DNA of 48,062 bases, from assembly GCA_021775835.1 (NCBI GenBank), contig JAJFHC010000014.1, forward strand, positions 1 to 48,062, in the 5' to 3' direction. Below are positions 24,576-32,897 of the stretch, in pieces. Every line of letters begins with the position of its first letter. Within the stretch, counting starts at the first letter, position 1. Position numbers and translations under genes: made by a program. The notes beneath the pieces are model-generated. The model was given only the letters and a program-made list of their open reading frames with translations, made no database searches and had not been told where the DNA came from. The stretch comes from Hyphomicrobiales bacterium (GTDB taxonomy: Bacteria; Pseudomonadota; Alphaproteobacteria; Rhizobiales; JAJFHC01).

Positions 24576-25556
24576 TCATACGTTCCCGAACTCCTTCTTC
24601 AATATGAGCTCCGCTGCTCCCGGCTCAAAACCAAGCCTCTTGTTGATCTCCAGCATCGGATTGTTTTCCTCATTCTGAGTTTGCAACCTGGCCCCTCCCT
24701 TCAGGCGAACATGTTCAATCGCACACAGTTTCATCTTCGTCGCCAGGCCCTGCCGCCGGTATGAGCGGAGGACGCCGGTAATGCCCGTGTAAAAGGTCTC
24801 CGGCGTCGGCTCGTAGGGCCATATCGTGCTCATGCCGATCCAGACTTGCCCGTCGAGCGCAATGAACCAGCCGCTGGGATCGAAATTCGGCTCATCGAAA
24901 ACGGTGACGTAGCGTTCAAGCGATGGCGCCTTTCGGGGTCCGGCTCTTGGTATGTCGCGCGAAATTTCCGACTCGAGCTCGAAACACCGGCGCTTCCAGT
25001 CCGGCATTGTCTTCTGCAGTGCCTCCAGTGTGCAGACTGCGATCTGGCGGGATGGGTCGCACTCCGGGTCCGGAAGGAATGGCGCGGGATCAAACGTCTT
25101 TATGTCCAGGTGCGAAACCGGTTCGCGCAGGATGGTCAAGTATCCCCGGTCGGCGAGAAATTTCATGGTGTCCGAATAGTCCTCCCGGGTCTGGGTCCGG
25201 ATCTCGGTTACACCATGATCCAGGAGCGACGCCAGGGCCTTGTCGTAAAGGGCCGTTCCAATGCCCTGGCGCCGGTGGTCTGGGTGAACACCAGCAAAGA
25301 TGTAACAGGCATGAGGATCAGGATTGCGTTCGATCTGACCATATTTGCAGAAGGCCACCATACGGCCGTTCTGTTCGGCAACAAGACGGTCGAACAGAAC
25401 GCTCTTGTCCCGCTGGTCATCGCTGCGTCGGGCGTGTTCAGGTAAAGTCGGCGTCTCGGGCCAGATCGCCGTGGCGACACCGGCGATTGCGGCATAATCT
25501 TCGTCGGATTCCATAAACGGGCGTATTGAAAACGCTGTACTTGTGGTGTCAGTCAT
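24576..25556 (-). CDS. Tandem GNAT acetyltransferase
   Basis: 326 aa holding two GNAT modules. The first (about 10-155) has the acetyl-CoA loop VHPDHRRQGIGTALYDKA; the second (about 165-326) has GVLRSYRRQGLATKMKL and a later NPMLEINKRLGF. Both modules keep the Q/RxxGxG/A loop. Substrate unknown. The ATG at 25556 has GGGAGAG about 10 nt upstream; a GTG directly before it is less likely. It is followed by 223 bp before the importer operon and probably has its own promoter. Confidence 0.88.
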   Translation of the reverse strand: MTDTTSTAFSIRPFMESDEDYAAIAGVATAIWPETPTLPEHARRSDDQRDKSVLFDRLVAEQNGRMVAFCKYGQIERNPDPHACYIFAGVHPDHRRQGIGTALYDKALASLLDHGVTEIRTQTREDYSDTMKFLADRGYLTILREPVSHLDIKTFDPAPFLPDPECDPSRQIAVCTLEALQKTMPDWKRRCFELESEISRDIPRAGPRKAPSLERYVTVFDEPNFDPSGWFIALDGQVWIGMSTIWPYEPTPETFYTGITGVLRSYRRQGLATKMKLCAIEHVRLKGGARLQTQNEENNPMLEINKRLGFEPGAAELILKKEFGNV

Positions 25557-25769
25557 CACTAAAACTCTCCCGCCGCGGCGCTACATCGTCAGATGCGCGG
25601 CTCTCGCGGCTTCTCGATCAGTTGATTGAGGGGGCACAAGGCCTATCGGGTTCTAGTGTGTTTTGATCATCGTCCTGTTGCTCAAGGCCGCACCAATTAC
25701 AGAGGCCGCGTTCATAGCACAAATGCCGTTCTCAGACCACCGGGGCCCACACGCAATTCGCCTGTTCCA

Positions 25770-26897
25770 TCAGGTTGCCGCCGGGCCCGCATTCAATGCC
25801 CTGATGGCATCGTGCGGCAGGGCCGGTACAAAATTACCGTCACGGCCCTCCATGTCGTCATTGGCCACAAGGGCGTTCAGGATAGCCTCTTCCGTGGATT
25901 GCACGACGGCTGCAAACAGGTCGTCGAGTTGCTGATCGGGGATGAAACCGACATTCTGGAGTGCGGCCTCCTGGGATCCTAAAGCGTGTGCATTGGCTGT
26001 CGAAAAAGCCAGGAAAATGTCACCGGAGCCATGGCTGCCAATGCCGCCGGTGCGCCCCATTCCCAGAGTGGCCCGCCTGGCCAGCCGTTTGAGCTGGTGC
26101 GGCAGCAGTGGGGCATCGGTTGCGATGACGCCGATGATCGAACCCAGTTTGGTATCGGGTGTGTTTCGGCGCATCGCAGGCGTGTCCAGGGTCAGGCCCA
26201 GACGATTGCCTTGTATAGTCAGATCAGATCGTGTTCCAAAATTGGCCTGCACAAACGCCCCGACCGTAAACGTCTGAGTACCGTGGGCGACTGTCCGCGA
26301 TGCCGTGCCCGATCCCGCTTTGAAACCGAAACATTTCATGCCGGTTCCCCCGCCGACACTGCCCTCTTCGATTGGACCGGACACAGCGTCGTCGATTGCG
26401 GCGCACACGTGCTCGGACGTCACGTGGAAGCCATTAATGTCATTGAGAAAACCATCATAGGTTTCAGCGGCCACCGGCAAACCGAAGCTCTCCCGGAACG
26501 CATCCGGCTGGGTCCGGTTTATCCATTGAAGCGTGGCATCGCGTGTCAGCCCGCAGGAGTGCGTATTGGTAATGGTAACAGGCAGGGCAAACTGGCCGAC
26601 CTCTTCCAGATAATGGGAGCCGGTGAGTTCTCCGTTGCCGTTAAAACTGAAATACCCGGCGAAAACCGGAACGCAGATATCCGCTATCGGGCGGGGCAGG
26701 ATAGCGGTGACTCCAGTCCGCACAGGCCCCTGCCCGACCGTCAGCGGACCGGTGCCTTCGATCAGCGTGGTGTAACCGACGCTTACGCCTTTGACATCCG
26801 TGATGGCATTTAATTCCCCGACGACACCTTCGAATTGCAACCCCAGTGCTCGGGCCCGCAAATGGCCCGATGGTGTTTGCCGATGGTGATCGTTCAT
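25770..26897 (-). CDS. P1 family peptidase (DmpA-like L-aminopeptidase/D-esterase)
   Basis: 375 aa. DmpA-type enzymes are Ntn-fold hydrolases that cut themselves into two chains and release N-terminal residues from peptides, amides or esters. The family pattern is clear: ITDVKGVSVGYTTL near the N-terminus, then GSVGGGTGMKCFGFKAGSGTASR, which contains the self-cleavage and nucleophile region, and GRTGGIGSHGSGDIFLAFST later. It lies 23 bp downstream of the copper amine oxidase on the same strand and is probably co-transcribed with it, suggesting use on an amide or peptide-linked amine. Confidence 0.92.
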   Translation of the reverse strand: MNDHHRQTPSGHLRARALGLQFEGVVGELNAITDVKGVSVGYTTLIEGTGPLTVGQGPVRTGVTAILPRPIADICVPVFAGYFSFNGNGELTGSHYLEEVGQFALPVTITNTHSCGLTRDATLQWINRTQPDAFRESFGLPVAAETYDGFLNDINGFHVTSEHVCAAIDDAVSGPIEEGSVGGGTGMKCFGFKAGSGTASRTVAHGTQTFTVGAFVQANFGTRSDLTIQGNRLGLTLDTPAMRRNTPDTKLGSIIGVIATDAPLLPHQLKRLARRATLGMGRTGGIGSHGSGDIFLAFSTANAHALGSQEAALQNVGFIPDQQLDDLFAAVVQSTEEAILNALVANDDMEGRDGNFVPALPHDAIRALNAGPAAT

Positions 26898-26920
26898 CAA
26901 GGAGCGCGCCTTTCGCTGGT

Positions 26921-28798
26921 TCAGAGCTGGTCGTTCGGAGGCACGTCCAGGGCCGGATTTTCGTCGAAGAACCCTTCCGGCATCCAGTGGAAGTCAGCAT
27001 AGACGACAGGCTGAACCGGCCAGTCCTCCGGTCGCGGCAAATGATGGAAGTTGAGCGTGTACCAGGCCACCACGTCTGTATCCGACAACGATCTGTCGGC
27101 CGCAGACCATTCCGGCAGGCCGTCGCCACCGGAACTCTGGTTGGGAAAACAGCCGGCCGGATAAAGTTCGCCTGGGGCATATTGGGTTGCCCAGAAATGC
27201 TTGAACATGAACCCTGCCCGTTGCGCCACTGGTGACTGGGGATCGAGCAACGGCAAGGTGTTGGTCCCCGGGGCCAGTTTGTAGGCGGTCGATTTACCCA
27301 GTGCGTTCTTCTTGCCCGGGTTGGTGATTTTCCAGTAGCGCGACCGCGCCGCATCCAGCTCGCGCTGGGCTTCTTTCTCACTCGTGAGTTCCCGCTCCAG
27401 AATTCGAATGGCGTTGCCATGGGGGTTGCCCGGCCCGACGGGAGCCGCTTCAAACTCGACTTCTTCCACGGAGTTCTTGTCGCCGTCGACACACATATCG
27501 AAACGAAAGCCAAAGACGTGCTGATGCACGTGCGACTCGATTCCCGGAGCAATTATGGTGCCGAATTCGGATTCCTCACCAGGGGCAATGGCGGACGGGA
27601 ACGGAATGCCAGTGGCCTTGACCTCGACGCCGATTTTTCCGTCCTGATAGAAATACCAGAAGAAGCCGTAGACATAATTGCCGATCGTGGCGATGGTCGA
27701 GATCACCAGTCGGCGCGACCGTACCGCCCGCATCTTCCCGGTTTGCGCATCGGTGTGTTTCCATAAGAGACCAAAGTCTTCTTCATGCATGCAGACAGCG
27801 TTCGTGATCTCGCACGGCGTGCCATGCCAGTCATGGGAACAGACGTCGAAATAGTGAATGTAACCCAGACAGTCGCACCCCAGTTTCAGGGAATCCAGCG
27901 CCGGTCCAATGCCATACTCGCCTGTGTCGAAGGCGTTGCGGCGAAAATTCCCGGGCGACGGGTCACCGTAGGGCACTACCATTTCCGCCATCGACGCACG
28001 GTGCATGATCGGCCGCAGGCGCCCGCCGTCCTCGTAGCCGATGTCATGCAACACGAGACCTTCGCGCAGATTGAAGCCGATCCGGACGCGCCAGCGCTGC
28101 CATTTCACGTGATATCCATCAACCTCGAAACTGGGGCCGTCGGGCTGGGTGATATCGATCCGTTTGAGATCTTCGCGAAGATCCCGGGTGGGTCTTATGG
28201 ATGAGGTGTCCGGCGGTAGCGGCACCACACCAAAATCGTCGACCCGGATAACCTCGCCGCGCTGCAGGTCGACAACCGGGTGCAAATTACCGATCGGGCG
28301 GCCATAACGATTGTCACCGGCATCGTTGATGACCCAGCAATGGCAATACGCGATGCGGCGGCCGGCTTCGTCTTCATCGCCGAAATTGCCCGCAGCCCAG
28401 GTCTCTACAAGAACGGTATCGAGGTCGGTGATGCCACGCCTGGCACAGGCTTCGTGAAAGCGGGGATCTGCCTTGACGATACGATCACCTGCCTCGAATT
28501 CATCGGACACGATGCGCGCCTGCGCCCCTTCAACATGTTCCCATTCGAGCAAGGTGTTCTGACCGAGACAGACGATGCCACGCAGGGTCCGGTTGCTTGA
28601 AGGCTCGTAACAGCAGACATAGGCGCGGCGCGTGGGTACCTTACCGTCAACATGGGCCGAGCGCTCAGCCTTGCTCGGTTCGTCCAGGGTGACAGTCTCG
28701 AACCAGGCTGTATGATCCAGACCTGACTGGTCCCGGACAACACGGACGGCTGCCTCAATCTCGCCGCTCGTCAACGGGTCTAAAGGATGTTTTGTCAT
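26921..28798 (-). CDS. Copper-containing primary-amine oxidase
   Basis: 625 aa. Oxidises primary amines to aldehydes, H2O2 and ammonia with copper and a self-made topaquinone (TPQ). The TPQ precursor is Tyr375 in TIGNYVYGF; copper ligands are His425 and His427 (HQH) plus a late histidine in the FHHLPRPEDWPVQP segment; the catalytic base is likely Asp318 in HYFDVC; INAVCMHEED-like and NPALDVPP motifs are also present. The residue after Tyr375 is Val where the family usually has Asp or Glu. No signal peptide is visible, so it should be cytoplasmic as in many bacterial homologues. It diverges from the hydrolase gene at 28879. Confidence 0.94.
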   Translation of the reverse strand: MTKHPLDPLTSGEIEAAVRVVRDQSGLDHTAWFETVTLDEPSKAERSAHVDGKVPTRRAYVCCYEPSSNRTLRGIVCLGQNTLLEWEHVEGAQARIVSDEFEAGDRIVKADPRFHEACARRGITDLDTVLVETWAAGNFGDEDEAGRRIAYCHCWVINDAGDNRYGRPIGNLHPVVDLQRGEVIRVDDFGVVPLPPDTSSIRPTRDLREDLKRIDITQPDGPSFEVDGYHVKWQRWRVRIGFNLREGLVLHDIGYEDGGRLRPIMHRASMAEMVVPYGDPSPGNFRRNAFDTGEYGIGPALDSLKLGCDCLGYIHYFDVCSHDWHGTPCEITNAVCMHEEDFGLLWKHTDAQTGKMRAVRSRRLVISTIATIGNYVYGFFWYFYQDGKIGVEVKATGIPFPSAIAPGEESEFGTIIAPGIESHVHQHVFGFRFDMCVDGDKNSVEEVEFEAAPVGPGNPHGNAIRILERELTSEKEAQRELDAARSRYWKITNPGKKNALGKSTAYKLAPGTNTLPLLDPQSPVAQRAGFMFKHFWATQYAPGELYPAGCFPNQSSGGDGLPEWSAADRSLSDTDVVAWYTLNFHHLPRPEDWPVQPVVYADFHWMPEGFFDENPALDVPPNDQL

Positions 28799-28878
28799 GG
28801 ATACGATTTCTGAATTGGCGCCGGATTCGAGTCAATCAAATTCGGAATTGAAAGACCGTCTTGAAACGGCGGGTGTCG

Positions 28879-29829
28879 ATGAATAGTGACTCCAGGGAGA
28901 CAGCGCTTGCCAGCACCCAGGCGCTGCAATTCATTGCTGACAACCCCGTGGACAAAACCGCCGACGGTCCGACACACGAAACCGTCGCCCAATGGCGGGA
29001 CGATGCAGCGGCACTGTTTGTGCCCCGTGCCGAGCGCACGCTCGAACGATATTCCCTGTCCTCCAAATCAGTGACAATTGCCGACGTACCGTGTCTGGAA
29101 GTCGTTCCGGAAGACTGCGACCACGACCACCTGGTGCTTTATTTTTACGGCGGCGGCTATGTTACCGGCAGTGCTTACGAAGACCTGATCGTCAGTGCAT
29201 CACTGGCGACCTTCGCGCGGGCGAGAATCATAGCGCCTGAGTACCGGCTGGCCCCGGAGAACCCGTGGCCAGCGGCCACTGACGACGGTTTTGCGGTGTT
29301 CGAGGCGCTGTCGCGGGAATTGGACGGGCGCACCATGGCAATTGCCGGCGAGTCCGCCGGTGGAAATCTGGCCCTCGCCGTTATGCTGAGGGCGCGCCAG
29401 GTGGGACTGCCGATGCCTCACGCGGCAGCCCTTCTGTCGCCATGGTGCGATTTGTCGAACCAAGGTGACTCGATTTCAGGCAACGATGGCCGTGACCCGA
29501 CACTGACCAAACATTTTCTTGATGCCTATACAAAGCTCTATGCGGGGAAAAACGATCCGGTCATCCCTGATATTTCACCGCTTCATGGCGTCTACGACGC
29601 GGGCTTTCCGCCTACATTTATCACCACCGGGACCCGCGATCTCCTGATGAGCCAGTGTGTACGACTGGCGCAGCTGTTGAGAAGAGCCGGCGTCGACGCC
29701 GATCTGCGCGTCTGGGACGGTCTTTGGCATGTCTTTGAGTTTTACGACGAAATCCCCGAGGCAGAACAATCCTTGCGCGAGATCGCCGGATTTCTGACGC
29801 GGCAACACGATTCAGGGCAAGGCTGTTAA
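28879..29829 (+). CDS. Alpha/beta hydrolase, hormone-sensitive-lipase-like esterase family
   Basis: 316 aa. Oxyanion segment YFYGGGYVTGS (first His of HGGG replaced by Tyr), RLAPENPWPAA, nucleophile elbow GESAGG, acid in TTGTRDLL, and the base histidine in GLWHVFEFY complete the triad. It probably cleaves a small ester or lactone. I start at ATG 28879 with GGCGGG upstream. It is divergent from the amine oxidase with 80 bp between, so shared regulation is possible. Confidence 0.92.
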   Translation: MNSDSRETALASTQALQFIADNPVDKTADGPTHETVAQWRDDAAALFVPRAERTLERYSLSSKSVTIADVPCLEVVPEDCDHDHLVLYFYGGGYVTGSAYEDLIVSASLATFARARIIAPEYRLAPENPWPAATDDGFAVFEALSRELDGRTMAIAGESAGGNLALAVMLRARQVGLPMPHAAALLSPWCDLSNQGDSISGNDGRDPTLTKHFLDAYTKLYAGKNDPVIPDISPLHGVYDAGFPPTFITTGTRDLLMSQCVRLAQLLRRAGVDADLRVWDGLWHVFEFYDEIPEAEQSLREIAGFLTRQHDSGQGC

Positions 29830-29981
29830 CGCTACCAAGTTCAGAGGCTATGCCCCGGGCTCCCAGTCTTCCGACATCCGCTCGTCTTACAACAAGTTAA
29901 ATCGAGGCATCCTTGGTCACGCCGTGGGCGGGTTCGTAGATCCATGGGCATTTCTGTGGGTTGTGGTCACGGCGATTAGAT

Positions 29982-30014
29982 CCTCGCCCACGTTTCACGC
30001 GGGCAAGAATGACG
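29982..30014. repeat. Second, diverged hairpin element
   Basis: In the 241-bp gap between two convergent genes, CTCGCCC (29983-29989) pairs with GGGCAAG (30001-30007; one wobble), followed by AATGACG. The layout, CCTCG..., stem, ...CAAG-ATGACG, matches the second hairpin of the element at 3329-3358. I see no gene in this gap. Confidence 0.4.
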
Positions 30015-30070
30015 ATGGAAAAACACAATCAGAATTCAACTGATTTGGGAATTCCGTATCTTCACGAGCT

Positions 30071-31102
30071 CTAGATTGTTGGATCTTCGGACACCCTGAC
30101 CACCAGCTTGCCAAAATTGCGCCCGTCCATCAGACCCTGGAAGGCTTCGACCGCGTTGTCGAGGCCGTCGACGATATCTTCGCGGTATTTAAGTTTCCCA
30201 TCACGAATCCATCCGCCCACATCGCGGATAAAGTCCCGATGACGATCATAGTGATCAAAAATGATGAAACCGGAAATGACGAGGCGCTTGGTAAGAACCT
30301 GACGCATCAAACCCGGCACCATGTCAGGCCCTTCGGGCAGGGAGGTCAGATTGTACCAGGAGATAAGGCCGCATACCGGCACCCTGGCGTGGACATTGAG
30401 CAAAGGAAACACCGCCTGTTGGACAGCACCCCCGACGCTTTCGAAATAGATATCTATACCGTCTGGGCAGACCGCCTTGAGATCGTCGCGCAAGGTGTCG
30501 GAGCGGTGGCTGACGCAGGCATCGAAGCCCAGTTCGTTGACCGCATAGTCGCACTTCTCCGGCGTGCTTGCGATACCCACGACGCGCAGGCCCTTGAGCT
30601 TGCCGATCTGGCCTACATTGGCGCCGACAGCACCGGTGGCGGCAGAGACCACGAGCGTCTCGCCTTCCTTTGGCCGGCCTTTGTCCAGAAGCCCCACGTA
30701 GGCGGTCAGGCCCGGCATGCCCAGAACCCCGAGTGCGGTGGAAATCGGTGCGTCTGAAGGGTCGATCTTTCGGACCTCCTTTGCGTCCAGCACCGCGTGC
30801 GACTGCCATCCGTTCATGCCCGCGACGATGTCACCTGGAGCAAACTTGTCCGACGTACTTTCCAGGACTTCCGAGACAGCCTCTCCGGTCACCACATCAC
30901 CGAGTTCCACAGACTCCGCATAGGATTTTGCATCGGACATGCGACCGCGCATGTAGGGATCGAGCGAGAGATAGATTGTGCGGCACAGCACCTGATCGGA
31001 GCCCAGGCCGGGAACCGGCTTGTCACAGACATTGAAGTCGGACGGCATGGGAAGACCGACCGGCCGTTTGATGAGTTCGACACGCCGTCTTTGGATAGTC
31101 AT
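30071..31102 (-). CDS. NADP-dependent oxidoreductase, zinc-free MDR family
   Basis: 343 aa, of the leukotriene B4 dehydrogenase/CurA type that reduces alpha,beta-unsaturated ketones or aldehydes. Motifs: LSLDPYMRGRMSD, VTGEAVSEVLES, GLTAYVGLLDKGRPKEGETLVVSAATGAVG-type cofactor-binding region (split here by its natural length), and PVCGLISWYN. The start is ATG 31102 with GAGGAA upstream, matching the family N-terminus RRVELIKRPVG. No zinc ligands are seen. Faces away from the cytochrome-like gene that begins at 31258. Confidence 0.91.
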   Translation of the reverse strand: MTIQRRRVELIKRPVGLPMPSDFNVCDKPVPGLGSDQVLCRTIYLSLDPYMRGRMSDAKSYAESVELGDVVTGEAVSEVLESTSDKFAPGDIVAGMNGWQSHAVLDAKEVRKIDPSDAPISTALGVLGMPGLTAYVGLLDKGRPKEGETLVVSAATGAVGANVGQIGKLKGLRVVGIASTPEKCDYAVNELGFDACVSHRSDTLRDDLKAVCPDGIDIYFESVGGAVQQAVFPLLNVHARVPVCGLISWYNLTSLPEGPDMVPGLMRQVLTKRLVISGFIIFDHYDRHRDFIRDVGGWIRDGKLKYREDIVDGLDNAVEAFQGLMDGRNFGKLVVRVSEDPTI

Positions 31103-31257
31103 GAAAAATTCCTCGAAATTGATACGCTTGTTGGGCCACTCATACGCCAAGTCTGCCCGACATCCAACTTATACAATCAGTGATCTGACTTGGCATCGCG
31201 ACAGTTCTCCCATTACACTTTAGGCGTCTGCCCAGCACACAAGGGGAGTGAGGCAAA

Positions 31258-31629
31258 ATGCGGTCAGGGTCTATAATTATCACCGGAATTCTTGCGGGCC
31301 TGTGGCTTGCCGGCCCCGCGTTCGCCGCAGGGGATGCGGCAAAGGGCGGGGAAACCTCTAAACTCCATTGTACGCGGTGCCACGTGGTCGGCGATTTCAA
31401 CCGGATGGGAGGGATTGAAAGCACGCCGTCGTTTCAACTGCTGGTCAACGAATTCAAAAACTACCAGGAGCGGTTTGCATCATTCTATCTCCGACGCCCT
31501 CACGGGCTGGTGATCGAAATCAAGGATACGCCGCGCCTGACCAATCTCCCGGACAACGCCCACCGCATCACTCTGACCCTTGAAGACGTCGAAAACATCT
31601 CAGCGTTCGCCGAAACCCTCAAGAAGTGA
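31258..31629 (+). CDS. Small exported c-type cytochrome-like protein
   Basis: 123 aa. Signal peptide (IIITGILAGLWLAGPAFA) then a single haem-binding CxxCH motif (HCTRCHVV, around residue 40). The usual distal methionine is not obvious; Met50 (NRMGG) follows closely. The C-terminal half has LTLEDVENISAFAETLKK, the usual last helix of class I cytochromes c. AGGGGAGTGAGG precedes the ATG. Likely a periplasmic electron carrier. It converges with the CDGSH gene, 13 bp apart. Confidence 0.85.
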   Translation: MRSGSIIITGILAGLWLAGPAFAAGDAAKGGETSKLHCTRCHVVGDFNRMGGIESTPSFQLLVNEFKNYQERFASFYLRRPHGLVIEIKDTPRLTNLPDNAHRITLTLEDVENISAFAETLKK

Positions 31630-31642
31630 GCAGGCTTGCCCG

Positions 31643-31894
31643 TCACCCTTCCAGTGTCTTGTGGGACCCATCACACATCGGGCTCTTGCCGGTCGCCTTG
31701 CAGCCGCAAAACCAGACGTCCCCGGTCTTGTCCGCCTTATAGGCCATCGGCTCCAGACCGGTTCCCTTGTGGGAGCCATCGCAGAACGGTTGTTTCTGGG
31801 ACCGGCCGCATGAACACCAAAAGTACCGTTTGCCCTCTTCCACCGAGGTCTTGTAGGGCGCCAGTTGTGCTGGGATACTGTTTTCTTCAGACAT
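31643..31894 (-). CDS. CDGSH iron-sulfur domain protein (two clusters)
   Basis: 83 aa with two copies of the [2Fe-2S]-binding pattern C-x-C-x(n)-C-D-G-S-H: CSCGRSQKQPFCDGSH and CGCKATGKSPMCDGSH. The three cysteines and one histidine per site are complete. No membrane anchor. Such small tandem CDGSH proteins are soluble and their cellular role is not settled. GGAGAG lies before the ATG at 31894. Confidence 0.95.
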   Translation of the reverse strand: MSEENSIPAQLAPYKTSVEEGKRYFWCSCGRSQKQPFCDGSHKGTGLEPMAYKADKTGDVWFCGCKATGKSPMCDGSHKTLEG

Positions 31895-32078
31895 GGTCTC
31901 TCCGCATTAAACCTGTCATCCGGCCTGCCGGACGATCCATAATCGACCAACAGTTTACCGACAATGCCACGGGTTTGTACATTCGGATTCGCAAGGCCGC
32001 GCTGCGCCTTCTTGAAAAGAGTACTGAGAGGCGGTACGAGAACCGAGCTCAACCCTTTTACGGCTGCGTTCGTGTATC

Positions 32079-32897
32079 ATGAAAAACCTCCGCCTCGCCT
32101 TGTGTCTGTTCTGCGCAGCCTTCGGGCTGTCTGCGGTAGCGGCGTCGGCGGCGGACAGCAAACGTGTAAAGCTCGCCATTACGACGACGGTCGAGAATTC
32201 CGGCCTCGCAAAGGTCTTGCTACCGGCCTTCACGAGCAAGACCGGAATTCGCGTGGATCTCGTGGTGGTGGGCACGGGGGCTGCCCTGAAGTTTGCGGAA
32301 CGAGGCGATATCGACGCTGTCCTTGTTCATGCGCGGGAACAGGAACTGGCATTTCTGGCCAAGGGGCACGCCTCGGAACGCCGCGATGTAATGTACAATC
32401 ACTTCATTATCGCCGGGCCAGGCGGCGACCCTGCCGGTATCCGGGGCGTGAATGATGCGACGGCCGCAATGGCGCGTATCCGCGAAACCGGGAACCAGTT
32501 CGTTAGCCGAGGCGACGAAAGCGGCACCCATGCAATGGAGCTTTCCCTGTGGGCGGTCACAGGGGCCAAACCTGATGACTTCGAAACAAAGTGGTACCGG
32601 CAAACCGGTTCGGGCATGGGTGCGACGCTCAATGTCGCGGCCGGACTCGGCGCCTATGTGCTGGTCGACGAAGGTACCTGGTCGACTTTTACCAACAAAC
32701 AATCGCTTGAAATTCTCGTATCGGACGACAAGCGTCTCCTGAACCAGTACGGTGTTCTACTGGTCAATCCGGAACGGCATCCTCATGTCCAACACGACAG
32801 CGCGAAGAGCTTCCTGGACTGGGTCACATCAGCAGACGGTCGATCAACCATCGCGCGATACAAGGTCAACGGTCAGCAGTTGTTTTTCCCGAACTGA
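32079..32897 (+). CDS. tupA: Tungstate-type binding protein (TupA-like), orphan
   Basis: 272 aa with signal peptide (LALCLFCAAFGLSAVAASAAD). The ligand loop starts AITTTVENSGL, and FVSRGDESGTHAMELSLW, GSGMGATLNVAAGLGAYVL and NQYGVLLVNPERHPHV follow the TupA pattern closely. It should bind tungstate or molybdate in the periplasm for an ABC importer. No tupB permease or tupC ATPase is nearby, so it must use components encoded elsewhere. Mo/W enzymes such as formate dehydrogenase are suggested by the DUF3305/3306 pair at 47-48 kb. Confidence 0.88.
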   Translation: MKNLRLALCLFCAAFGLSAVAASAADSKRVKLAITTTVENSGLAKVLLPAFTSKTGIRVDLVVVGTGAALKFAERGDIDAVLVHAREQELAFLAKGHASERRDVMYNHFIIAGPGGDPAGIRGVNDATAAMARIRETGNQFVSRGDESGTHAMELSLWAVTGAKPDDFETKWYRQTGSGMGATLNVAAGLGAYVLVDEGTWSTFTNKQSLEILVSDDKRLLNQYGVLLVNPERHPHVQHDSAKSFLDWVTSADGRSTIARYKVNGQQLFFPN

